NCBI GenBank assembly: GCA_937901895.1
Contig: CALGTD010000138.1
Coordinates: 62,001 to 126,000, forward strand
Length of the DNA stretch: 64,000 nt
Source: an uncultured Spartobacteria bacterium
Lineage (GTDB): Bacteria; Verrucomicrobiota; Verrucomicrobiia; Chthoniobacterales; JAATET01
Reading direction: 5' to 3'
Shown here: piece after piece, positions 9,601 to 16,675 of the stretch
Numbering within the stretch: the stretch's first letter is position 1
How the letters are laid out: each line of letters begins with the position of its first letter
Program-made: the position numbers and the translations under genes
The notes under the pieces: generated by a model
Told to the model about the DNA's origin: nothing
Databases searched by the model: none
Seen by the model: only the letters and a program-made list of their open reading frames with translations

Positions 9601-9847
9601 GGGAAAACATGTAGAGCATGTTTTCCACGCCGTTGATCGCCTGTTCGAGCGGCGCGGCGACCGTTTCGGCGATCGTTTTCGGATTTGCGCCGGGATACGT
9701 CGCCTGCACGACGACCGTCGGCGGCACGACCTCCGGATATTCGCTGATCGGCAGTCGCACCATGGCGATGAGGCCGAGCAGCAGAATGATGATCGACAGC
9801 ACGGCCGCGAAAACCGGCCGCCGAATGAAGTAGATCGCGAAGTTCAT
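6677..9847 (-). CDS. RND multidrug efflux pump, HAE1 (AcrB/MexB) type
   Basis: This 1056-residue inner-membrane proton antiporter has the expected length and the duplicated six-plus-six transmembrane layout with two large periplasmic loops. It starts with FIRRPVFAAVLSIIILLLGL. TM4 carries the proton-relay aspartates in IGIVVDDAIVVVENVERN. The porter-domain stretch EYPEVVPPTVVVQATYPGA is typical of hydrophobe/amphiphile efflux pumps. The adaptor gene ends 3 bp upstream and fabH begins 4 bp downstream. No outer-membrane TolC-type channel is present in the window, so the pump must borrow one encoded elsewhere. Confidence 0.96.
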   Translation of the reverse strand: MNFAIYFIRRPVFAAVLSIIILLLGLIAMVRLPISEYPEVVPPTVVVQATYPGANPKTIAETVAAPLEQAINGVENMLYMFSQSTPDGVMSLTITFALGTDVDKAQVQVQNRVSQALPKLPEEVRALGVTTTKQSPDLTLVVHLTSPTGRYDEIYLRNYATLQVRDVLARIPGAGSVQLFGSGDYAMRVWIDPDKAASRSLTASDIVAAIREQNVQVAAGSVGKPPEDAPVPFELQINAKGRLLDEEEFGNIVVKTGEHGEKTYLRDVARIELGASSYALKSLLDNHPAVALPIFQLPGANALQLSRDIRAKMEELKKDFPDGIDYSVVYDPTVFVQHSIDAVVHTLFEALILVVLVVVIFLQTWRAAIIPIAAVPVSLIGTFAVMLAFGFSINALSLFGLVLAIGIVVDDAIVVVENVERNIALGLSPVEATERAMREVTGPIIATALVLCAVFIPTAFISGLTGQFYKQFAITIAISTVISAFNSLTLSPALCALLLKDHHAPKDAIARLMDRGLGWFFRPFNRFFDWTGRVYSAGVRSIIRKSVIVLLFYGGLVALTGWSFQKVPTGFVPTQDKQYLISFAQLPDGASLARTEEVIKRMTEIGLKQPGVESAVAFPGLSISGFSVASNSGIVFFCLDPFEERSTPDLSGPAIMQALNQKFAEIQDAFILTVPPPPVSGLGTIGGFKAYIEDRADLGYDALYANLQNLMGGSMQVPQLGGVFSTFTVNVPQLDADIDRVKAKAQGVPLQNLFETMQVYLGSLYMNDFNRFGRTFQVIAQADSEFRQRPEDIARLKTRNAAGQMIPLGALVKINETHGPDRAMRYNGYPAAEINGAPAPGFSSGQAEAAMSKLAEEQLPPGMTMEWTDLTYQRILAGNTAVYVYPLCILLVFLVLAALYESFRMPLAIILIVPMCLLSAMTGVWLRDGDNNVFTQIGLIVLVGLACKNAILIVEFAKQKQDEGLPLADATLEACRLRLRPILMTSIAFIAGVFPLVVSKGAGSEMRQAMGTAVFAGMIGVTLFGLFLTPVFYAVIMKLGARRAPATQPSLQPASA

Positions 9848-9850
9848 GAC

Positions 9851-11005
9851 TCAGCGGGCGGCGGTGTTCGGACCGGCGGACGAGGCGGAATCCTGTGCGA
9901 CCTGCGGCTGCGGATTCACGGGAGCTCCCGGGCGCGCGCGCTGGACGCCGTTTACGATGATCATGTCGCCGGCGTTCAGGCCGGAGCGCACGATGCGCTT
10001 GCCGTCGGCGACGGGGCCGAGTGTGACCTTGCGGTATTCGACCGTGTTGTCCTTCCCGATCGAGAAGACGAACTTCTGTGCCTGATCCGTGCCAATGGCG
10101 GTCTCGTCCACAAGCAAGGTCGGCCGCTCCTCGCTCAGCGGGACGCGAAGGCGGACGAACAATCCGGGAATGATCCGGCCATCGGGATTCGGAATCTGCG
10201 CACGCAGGACGATCGTGCCCGTGTTGCGATCGACGCGGTTGTCGAGCGACTCGATGAAGCCGCGGTGCGGATAGCCCTCCTCATCGGCAAGCTGCATTTC
10301 CACGGGAATGCGCAGGCCTTCCTGCTTCGTCATGAGCGCCTGAAGCTGGAGCAGCGAGCGCTCGTCGACGTCGGCGTAAACGTAGATCGGATCCACGGAA
10401 ACGATCGTCGTGAGGAGCGACGCGCCGCCGGCGTTGCCGCTCACGTAGTTTCCGGTGGTCAGCAACGCCCGGCTCACACGGCCATCGATCGGCGCGCGGA
10501 CCTCGGTAAATTCCAGGTCGAGCCGGGCGGATTTCAACGCGGCCTCGGCGGCGAGGACCGCCGCACGCGCCTGGTGGAAATCCGAAATGCTCGTGTCGGC
10601 CTCCTCGCTCGAGATCGCGCTGCTTTTCAGCAACTGGTCGGCGCGGTGGGCCATGCGGCCGGCGTTGGCGTGGCGTGCCTTCGCCTGCTCGAGCTCGGCT
10701 TCGCGTTGCTCGACCTCGGCCTGGTAGGGGCGCGGATCAATGACGAACAGGACATCGCCCTTTTTGACGAGCTGCCCGGATTGGAACCGCACCTCCTGGA
10801 TGTAACCGGAGACGCGCGGGCGCACCTCCACGGCCTCCACGGCCTCCGTCTGACCAGTGAACTCGGTCCATTCGATGAGCTCCTTCTCGACCACCGGGGC
10901 GACCGTTACGACAGGCGCCGGCGGTGCCGTGGACTCGGATTTGTTTTTGCCGCACCCGGAAACGACAAGGCAGGTGAGGATGAACGCGACAGGCAGGATT
11001 TTCAT
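9851..11005 (-). CDS. Periplasmic adaptor (membrane fusion) lipoprotein of the RND pump
   Basis: The protein has 384 residues. Its N-terminus is a lipoprotein signal with lipobox VVSGC (lipidated Cys18), anchoring it in the inner membrane. The fold order of AcrA-type adaptors can be followed: barrel-sandwich half (GYIQEVRFQSGQLVKKGDVL), an alpha-helical hairpin rich in Glu/Ala/Gln (about residues 100-165), the second lipoyl half, and a beta-barrel with GYPHRGFIESLDNRVDRNTGT. It couples the RND pump to an outer-membrane channel. The start lies 51 bp after the tetR-type gene, and a candidate operator sits in that gap. Confidence 0.94.
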   Translation of the reverse strand: MKILPVAFILTCLVVSGCGKNKSESTAPPAPVVTVAPVVEKELIEWTEFTGQTEAVEAVEVRPRVSGYIQEVRFQSGQLVKKGDVLFVIDPRPYQAEVEQREAELEQAKARHANAGRMAHRADQLLKSSAISSEEADTSISDFHQARAAVLAAEAALKSARLDLEFTEVRAPIDGRVSRALLTTGNYVSGNAGGASLLTTIVSVDPIYVYADVDERSLLQLQALMTKQEGLRIPVEMQLADEEGYPHRGFIESLDNRVDRNTGTIVLRAQIPNPDGRIIPGLFVRLRVPLSEERPTLLVDETAIGTDQAQKFVFSIGKDNTVEYRKVTLGPVADGKRIVRSGLNAGDMIIVNGVQRARPGAPVNPQPQVAQDSASSAGPNTAAR

Positions 11006-11027
11006 GCGTGCGTGTGGTTGGTATTTG

Positions 11028-11041
11028 ACTGGTCGTCTAGT
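11028..11041. promoter_or_regulatory. Candidate TetR-family operator before the adaptor gene
   Basis: ACTGGTCGTCTAGT matches its own reverse complement at 10 of 14 positions. It is preceded by ATTTGACTG (11023-11031), which also occurs at the palindrome in front of the regulator gene. It lies in the 51-bp gap between regulator and adaptor genes, about 22 bp before the adaptor start. Inference from symmetry and position. Confidence 0.5.
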
Positions 11042-11056
11042 GACTGGGCAAAAAAA

Positions 11057-11665
11057 TCAGGCTGCGGCGGGCTGTTTGGCGCCGAGGAGGGCTAGGGTGC
11101 CGGGATACATCTGGCGCAGAACCTCGACGTTGTTCTCGATGCGGGCCTGGGAAAGGGTGCCTTCGATGAAGGCCAGAAGGGCGCGGGCTTTTGCCTTCGG
11201 ATCGGGAGCGTCGACGAGGCCCTCGGCGTGGGCGTCGCGAATGGCGCTCTCGTAGTAGCGGAGCTTTCGCTCGAGGATCGAGTGGATCGTGGTCCGGAGC
11301 TCCTCGTCGAGCGTCGAAATCTCGCAACCCAGGGAAAAAATGGGGCATCCGAGCACGGCGCCGTGCTTTTTCACGGTCTCCTTGATGAACTCGTAGCTGT
11401 GTTCGTAATGAACGCGGAAGCGTTCGAGCGGAGGCAGCGAGGGCGAAAAATCCCGGTCGAGGTCCTTGCGATGCTTTTCCCAATCGGCTTCCAAGGCCGC
11501 CGAGGCGAGGGCCGACTTGGATTTGAAGAAATAGTAGAAGCTGCCCTTCTTGACGTTCGCCCGTTCGCAAATCGCATCCACCGACGTCGAACCGTAGCTG
11601 TTCTCCCACATGATCTGGAGAGCAGCATCGGTCAGGCGTTCTTTTGCCGTGCTGATCGGTGGCAT
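11057..11665 (-). CDS. TetR/AcrR-family transcriptional repressor
   Basis: The protein has 202 residues. The N-terminal HTH is clear (about residues 8-55: AKERLTDAALQIMWENSYGS, then SVDAICERANVKKGSFYYFF). The ligand-binding half includes HGAVLGCPIFSLGCEIS, a pattern common in the NemR/AcuR-like branch that responds to small electrophiles or drugs. It leads the efflux genes and is separated from them by only 51 bp. Two similar palindromic motifs lie upstream of this gene and before the adaptor, which fits repression of both itself and the pump. The inducer is unknown. Confidence 0.92.
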   Translation of the reverse strand: MPPISTAKERLTDAALQIMWENSYGSTSVDAICERANVKKGSFYYFFKSKSALASAALEADWEKHRKDLDRDFSPSLPPLERFRVHYEHSYEFIKETVKKHGAVLGCPIFSLGCEISTLDEELRTTIHSILERKLRYYESAIRDAHAEGLVDAPDPKAKARALLAFIEGTLSQARIENNVEVLRQMYPGTLALLGAKQPAAA

Positions 11666-11684
11666 GGGAACACCATTGGGGAAT

Positions 11685-11700
11685 TTGACTGAATAGTCAA
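11685..11700. promoter_or_regulatory. Palindromic operator upstream of the TetR-type gene
   Basis: TTGACTGAATAGTCAA has perfect 6-bp arms around a 4-bp centre and starts 19 bp before the regulator's ATG. The flanking ATTTGACTG is repeated at 11023-11031 before the efflux adaptor gene. This is most simply an autoregulatory operator. Confidence 0.65.
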
Positions 11701-11725
11701 CAATGTTCTGCCGCAGGAGTGACCG

Positions 11726-12532
11726 TTACTTGATCTCGACCAGGGTGCCGATGGGCACCATCGAGAAAAGCTGCCTGGCGTTTTCCTCCGGGAGGCGGAC
11801 GCAGCCGTGGGAGGCTGGATAACCGGGAACATGCCCGGCGTGCAATCCAAAGTCACCGCACGAGAGCCGCAGGAAGTAGGGCATCTTCGCGTCGTAGATC
11901 GTGGACTTCCAATGCCGGTATTTGTTGGTCACGAGAAATGTTCCGGTCCGCGTGGGGGTGGCGGGTTTGCCGGAGGAGATCGGAGTGATGAGGATGATCT
12001 CCTGTCCCTTCCAGACAATCGCCTGCTGTTTTTCGAGGTTCACGCTGATCCGATATTGCGCGGGCTCGGAATCGTCGGTGATCCCCATGAGCAGCTTCAT
12101 GATTTCCAGCCGACCGTGCCGGGCCGCCTGCCACAGGGCAAAGGTTTTGCTTTTTCCAGAGAGCCGGTTCGGATTTGCCCCGGCGGCGAGAAGGAAGCGG
12201 ACCGCCATTTCGTTGCCGACAGCACTCGCAAACATCAGCGGCGTGTAGCCCGGTTCCTTTCGCAGATAGTAATACAACGGGCCATCGAGGTAGCGCTCGC
12301 GGAACGTCCTTGCCTCCGGGCAATCGGGAAAGCCCATGTCGGGATTGGGAAGGCGGTTCAGGGCAGCGCGCATGGCCTCCTTGTCGAAATCGGCGATCGC
12401 AGCAAACAGCGCGACGAGATTTTGATTTTCCACGCTGGAAGGCTTCGCGTCCGGTGCTGCGATGGAAACATTCGCCAGTGCGATGGCGAGGATCAGCGCA
12501 TGGGAGGGACGAATGGAACAACGCGCGGGCAT
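11726..12532 (-). CDS. Exported L,D-transpeptidase (YkuD) with N-terminal ankyrin-type repeats
   Basis: The protein has 268 residues. A signal peptide (about residues 1-26) is followed by roughly 130 residues with two recognisable ankyrin units, for example GYTPLMFASAVGNEMAVRFL followed by LAAGANPN. From about residue 160 a YkuD domain begins, ending with the active-site signature H231-A-G-H ... S241-H-G-C244-V-R-L. Cys244 is the expected nucleophile for 3-3 peptidoglycan cross-linking or for anchoring proteins to peptidoglycan. All catalytic residues are present. The ankyrin part probably docks a partner in the periplasm. The gene is divergent from the APC transporter with 116 bp between the starts. 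Confidence 0.9.
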   Translation of the reverse strand: MPARCSIRPSHALILAIALANVSIAAPDAKPSSVENQNLVALFAAIADFDKEAMRAALNRLPNPDMGFPDCPEARTFRERYLDGPLYYYLRKEPGYTPLMFASAVGNEMAVRFLLAAGANPNRLSGKSKTFALWQAARHGRLEIMKLLMGITDDSEPAQYRISVNLEKQQAIVWKGQEIILITPISSGKPATPTRTGTFLVTNKYRHWKSTIYDAKMPYFLRLSCGDFGLHAGHVPGYPASHGCVRLPEENARQLFSMVPIGTLVEIK

Positions 12533-12648
12533 CGGCGTGGATTCGTTTCGTCCATCACGGTCGGACGCGTAATGGCACCTTGCAACGAAAGTTTTCGTGT
12601 GCGGAGGATTTGTTTTCGGATTCTGCGGTGGCGTGTTTCAATCCGCGC

Positions 12649-13983
12649 ATGTCCGGGCAAGGGGAACCGAAGCTGGCGAGATCGATCGGACTGATCGGAC
12701 TCGTGGTCTATGGAATCGGCGACATGGTGGGCGCCGGAATTTACGGAACCACCGGCGTTGCGGCAGGGGTCATGGGAAACGCCGTCTGGCTGGCATTCGT
12801 CGGCTCGATGATCGCCGCGATCCTCACCGGACTTTCCTACGCGTCGATTTCCTCGCGATATCCACGTGCGGCGGGTGCGGCCTACGTCGTGCACCGGGCG
12901 TTTCACGTGCCGTATCTTTCGTATGTCGTGGGGCTGGCGGTCGTGGCGTCGGGGCTCACGTCCATCGCGACGGGCAGCCGGGTGTTTGCGGGCTTCGTGC
13001 AGCCGTGGGCGGGCGGATTGCCGGTCGTGTTGCTCGCGGTGGGTTATCTGTTGCTGCTGAGCCTGGTGAATTTCCGGGGAATCAAGGAGAGCCTCGTGAT
13101 GAACGTCGTCTGCACGGTCGTCGAGGTCGGCGGGCTGCTGTTCATCATTGCCGTGGGTGCGAAGTTCTGGGGCTCGGTGAATTATTTCGAAACGCCGGGT
13201 GCGGTCGATGGAGAGGGGCTTTCCGTCGTGCTCGTGCTCTCGGGAGCGGTGCTCACGTTCTACGCATTCGTGGGATTCGAGGATCTGTTGAATCTCGCCG
13301 AGGAGACGAAGAATCCCACGCGAAACATGCCGCTCGGCATCGTGCTCGCGCTGGTCGCGGTGGCGGCGCTCTACATTGCGGTCAGCGTTACGGCGGTGTC
13401 GGTGGTGCCATTTCGCGAACTGGCCGACGTGAGCAAGGGCGCACCGACCGAGCAAATCATCGCGCGGGCGGCGCCATGGGTCCCGCCGGGGATCTTCACG
13501 GTGATCACCCTCTTCGCCGTGGCGAACACGGGACTCATGAACAACATCATGGGCTCTCGGTTGATCTATGGAATGGCGCGGCAGGGATTGCTGCCGTCGG
13601 TTCTCGGTCGCGTGCATGCACGGCGCCGGACGCCACACGTCGCGATCGGCGTGCTGTTCGTCGTCATCGCGATTCTTATCCTCAGCGGCAACATCGCGGA
13701 ACTCGCGTCCGCAACGAGTCTGTTGCTGCTGACGTCGTTCCTCATCGTAAATCTCTCGCTCATCATCCTGCAGCGAAGGCCGGGTGAGCCGAAGGGAGCG
13801 TTCGAGATTCCGTGGATCGTCCCTGCGCTCGGCGCGCTCGTTTGCGTGGGATTGATCGGCAGCCGGCTGTCGAATGGCGACCTCCGCGCACCGGTGATCG
13901 CCGGCGCGGTGCTGCTTGTCATCACCGTGCTGTATTTCCTCACGCGAGGACGCGGGACGGCCGATCCGGAGGGCGTCGAGTGA
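12649..13983 (+). CDS. APC-superfamily amino acid/polyamine transporter
   Basis: This 444-residue, twelve-span-like permease contains the APC TM1 signature GIGDMVGAGIYGTTG, in which the unwound GAGIY helix binds the substrate's amino and carboxyl groups. It also has the conserved FYAFVGFEDLLNLAEETKNPTRNMP segment (read in two parts) of TM6 and the following loop. The start is the ATG at 12649 (MSGQGEPKLARSIG), because upstream codons in frame look non-coding. The substrate is unknown. It stands alone: the gene on the left is divergent and the gene on the right is convergent with a 19-bp gap. Confidence 0.92.
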   Translation: MSGQGEPKLARSIGLIGLVVYGIGDMVGAGIYGTTGVAAGVMGNAVWLAFVGSMIAAILTGLSYASISSRYPRAAGAAYVVHRAFHVPYLSYVVGLAVVASGLTSIATGSRVFAGFVQPWAGGLPVVLLAVGYLLLLSLVNFRGIKESLVMNVVCTVVEVGGLLFIIAVGAKFWGSVNYFETPGAVDGEGLSVVLVLSGAVLTFYAFVGFEDLLNLAEETKNPTRNMPLGIVLALVAVAALYIAVSVTAVSVVPFRELADVSKGAPTEQIIARAAPWVPPGIFTVITLFAVANTGLMNNIMGSRLIYGMARQGLLPSVLGRVHARRRTPHVAIGVLFVVIAILILSGNIAELASATSLLLLTSFLIVNLSLIILQRRPGEPKGAFEIPWIVPALGALVCVGLIGSRLSNGDLRAPVIAGAVLLVITVLYFLTRGRGTADPEGVE

Positions 13984-14002
13984 TCGACCGCCGCGGGCGC
14001 AT

Positions 14003-15247
14003 TTATTCGATCTCCAGTCGCCGCTTCACGTCGGCCGAAAGCCGGTCGATCGCGGGCATGGCGTGCTCGTAGAACGCGCGGTAGCCGGCGCACAGCCAGT
14101 TGAGGCCGGGCTCGCCATCGGCGGTCCGAAGCAGGCGGTTCTTTGGACACTCGCCCCAGCAGACACGGAGGTATTCGCACCGGCGGCAGGCACGTGGAAG
14201 CGTCTCCGATTTCGCGTAGGCGAACTTCACCTGCTCCCGTGAGAACACGAGATCGACGAGATCATCGGAGAGGATGTTTCCGCGATAAAATTCCGGGTAA
14301 ACAAAGTGATCGCAGGCGTAGACGCCGCCGTCGGCCTCGATCGCGAGGCATTTTCCGCAGAGTTCGGCGGACGTGCAGTTCTGCGCAGGCAGGCCCGCCC
14401 GCTGCGCGACGAGATCCTCGAAAATGCTGACGAAGATTCTGCCCGCGTCGTTGGTGATCCAGCGATCGAAGATTCGAATGAGGAAGTATCCCCAGTCGTC
14501 CGGGTCCACGGTCCACGGCGTGACAATCGAGCGGGAATCGGGTGCTCCGGCGCGCGGGAGTTCCGTGGAATTCCATCTCCCCGGGGCGACGCGTTCGAAA
14601 TCCCGGTGCTCGACGATCGGAATGAACTGCATCCGCAGGGAGCCGATGTCGTTTCGAAGGAAACGATACACGTCGAGCGGACGACGGGCGTTGTCGCGAT
14701 GGACGCACGTCAGCGTGTTGAAAGGCACCCGATGCCGGTGCAGTCGCTTCGCGGTCTCGATGACTGCGCGCGATGTCGGCCCGCCACAGTTCGTCATGCG
14801 ATGCGCATCGTGAATCTCCGGCGGACCATCCATGCTCAGCCCAACGAGAAAGCGATTCTCCGCAAGAAACTCACACCACTCGTCGTCGAGCAGTGTGCCA
14901 TTGGTCTGGATGTCGTTTTCGACGCGCTGGCCGGGACGTGCATGCCGGCGCTGAAACTCAAGAACCCGCCGGAAAAACGGAATGCCGCGAAGCGACGGCT
15001 CGCCACCCTGCCACGAGAATACAACGGGACCGGTGTCGAAAGCCGCGAGCTGCTTTTGGATGAAGGCCTCCAGCGTTTCGTCCGACATTCGCGTCGGCCT
15101 CGGTCCGCCCGGCAAACGCGGCTTCGCGAGATAGAAACAATAGTCGCATCGGAGATTGCACGTGCTGCCGCCCGGCTTCGCCATGAGGTGGAAGCGATTT
15201 CCGCCCAGGCGCGCGGCGGCAAGTGGCGCATCGTATTTGTCGCGCAT
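14003..15247 (-). CDS. Radical SAM/SPASM enzyme, anaerobic sulfatase-maturase-like
   Basis: The protein has 414 residues from the start MRDKYDAPLA. The radical SAM cluster motif is CNLRCDYCFY, preceded by HLMAKPGGST as in anSME. The partner motif for SAM, FSWQGGEPSLRG, follows. The C-terminal SPASM region supplies many cysteines: CTSAELCGKC, YACDHFVYPEFYRGN, then CRRCEYLRVCWGECPKNR. These are the signatures of enzymes that oxidise an active-site Cys or Ser of type I sulfatases to formylglycine in the cytoplasm. No sulfatase lies in this window, so the client is encoded elsewhere, which is common in this phylum. A peptide-modifying maturase of another kind is possible but less likely. Confidence 0.88.
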   Translation of the reverse strand: MRDKYDAPLAAARLGGNRFHLMAKPGGSTCNLRCDYCFYLAKPRLPGGPRPTRMSDETLEAFIQKQLAAFDTGPVVFSWQGGEPSLRGIPFFRRVLEFQRRHARPGQRVENDIQTNGTLLDDEWCEFLAENRFLVGLSMDGPPEIHDAHRMTNCGGPTSRAVIETAKRLHRHRVPFNTLTCVHRDNARRPLDVYRFLRNDIGSLRMQFIPIVEHRDFERVAPGRWNSTELPRAGAPDSRSIVTPWTVDPDDWGYFLIRIFDRWITNDAGRIFVSIFEDLVAQRAGLPAQNCTSAELCGKCLAIEADGGVYACDHFVYPEFYRGNILSDDLVDLVFSREQVKFAYAKSETLPRACRRCEYLRVCWGECPKNRLLRTADGEPGLNWLCAGYRAFYEHAMPAIDRLSADVKRRLEIE

Positions 15248-15379
15248 GTTCGCCCAGAATGGACAAAGCGCATGGGTGAAACCTTGCGGACGGGCAGGGA
15301 ATTTTCCGCCCAGGCGCTGGAGGCGACGCATCCATCATCGTGGGCGCCGGCTGCGTCCGGCGCGCGAGTGGGCAGCGGA

Positions 15380-15934
15380 TCAAATCACGCGGCTGTTCAT
15401 CCGTCGTGGCGACGACCCGCCTTTCGCCGTGCGGCATTCGCACTCTTCCAGATCGGCGACGTGGTGCTTCACGACGGCACGACGCAGCTCGGAAAAGTGC
15501 CCGTTCTCGCAGCACAACACGAAGCTCTCCATGATGGTTTTGAGCTCCTCCCAGTGGCGACGCACGGAGCGGGCCTCCGCGTCGGTGATCTCGTTGTCCA
15601 TGCTGGCGTGGGCAATCACGGCCAGCATATTGGCGAACTCCTGAATGATCTCATTCGTCGCGGGTAGAAGGTCGTTGCATTGATCCCGGTGCTCGGGATC
15701 CCAGACGAAAAATCCCCCGGCGTGATGACACAGCCATTGAATGATCGGCAGATGGTCGGTGAGTTCGATCAGCAGGCGCGTCCGGTCGAGCGGGTTTCGA
15801 GCTCCGCTGCGATCATCTCCGTCGCTTTGCGCCCATTTGTAAACAATGGAAAGGGAGACGCCAAGGGCAGCGGCGATTTCCTTCGGGCTGCGCTTTTCGT
15901 ATGCCGCGCGCAAGACCTCATGGGATTCCTGCAT
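15380..15934 (-). CDS. Small HTH protein of unknown function
   Basis: The protein has 184 residues. The first 40 or so form a helix-turn-helix of the kind EVLRAAYEKRSPKEIAAALG then SLSIVYKWAQ, where the turn and recognition helix are plain. The rest is helical, with FANMLAVIAHASMDNEITDAEA and a Cys-rich stretch near the end (VLCCENGHF, ECECRTAKG). I do not recognise the C-terminal family. It is divergent from the flotillin operon with 123 bp between the starts, so it might regulate that operon, but nothing in the sequence proves it. Confidence 0.75.
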   Translation of the reverse strand: MQESHEVLRAAYEKRSPKEIAAALGVSLSIVYKWAQSDGDDRSGARNPLDRTRLLIELTDHLPIIQWLCHHAGGFFVWDPEHRDQCNDLLPATNEIIQEFANMLAVIAHASMDNEITDAEARSVRRHWEELKTIMESFVLCCENGHFSELRRAVVKHHVADLEECECRTAKGGSSPRRMNSRVI

Positions 15935-16057
15935 GGCGCTCAGAATGGGGCCTGTCGGGACTGCCGCGCAAGGAATCCGTGATGAGAAACAACGGATGTT
16001 TTTGTAACAGCGATTGACACAGTCGCTTCGCTACTTTCCGCGGCGAGGAGGAAAGTC

Positions 16058-16672
16058 ATGCAAGCACTGATTGACCAGGCCCTGTTCGCCCCGACGCTGC
16101 CATTTACGGTGCTGCTTGCCGCACTGGCGCTTTACTGGATCGGTGCGGCGTTCGGCTTCGTTTTCAGCGAGGACGAAATGTTCGACGCCTCGGACACCGA
16201 CGGCGCATGGGCTTCGTTTCTTTCGTTCCTGAATGTCGGCGAGGTTCCGGTGATGATCGTCATCACGGTCCTCACGCTTTCCACGTGGGTGCTCAGCATC
16301 CTTGGGAACGAGTTTCTCGCGGGCGGCTCGCTGGCATTGGGGTTCGTGCTGCTCGTTCCGGCGTTCGCGGTTAGCTGCGTGATCACCCGGTTCACGACCG
16401 CGCCGTTCAAGAAGGTGCTGCGCCTGCTCAACAACGAGGGGGAGGCTCCCATGCAGCTCATCGGCAAGGTCGCCAAAGTGACCACCGCATCCGTTACCGA
16501 CCGATACGGGCAGGCGGCTGTGGAGACCGGCGGAGCGCCCGTGATTGTGCAGGTGCGTGTCGCCGCCGGCGAATCACTGGCCCGTGGCGACAGCGCGCTC
16601 ATCGTCGCAGAGAACGCCGCGACCGGAACTTTTACCGTCCGAAAAGTCAGCAACCAACAACTGGAGAACTAA
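16058..16672 (+). CDS. YqiJ-like inner-membrane protein with OB-fold domain
   Basis: The protein has 204 residues. Two to three transmembrane segments occupy about residues 15-120 (LPFTVLLAALALYWIGAAFG, then VMIVITVLTLSTWVLSILGN). A C-terminal soluble OB-fold follows, with GKVAKVTTASVTDRYGQAAV and PVIVQVRVA. This is the architecture of E. coli YqiJ and of NfeD-type partners, which pair with flotillin-like proteins in membrane microdomains. A strong Shine-Dalgarno (GAGGAGG, 16045-16051) precedes the ATG. The next gene begins 4 bp after the stop. This is the first gene of a three-gene operon. Confidence 0.88.
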   Translation: MQALIDQALFAPTLPFTVLLAALALYWIGAAFGFVFSEDEMFDASDTDGAWASFLSFLNVGEVPVMIVITVLTLSTWVLSILGNEFLAGGSLALGFVLLVPAFAVSCVITRFTTAPFKKVLRLLNNEGEAPMQLIGKVAKVTTASVTDRYGQAAVETGGAPVIVQVRVAAGESLARGDSALIVAENAATGTFTVRKVSNQQLEN

Positions 16673-16675
16673 ACC

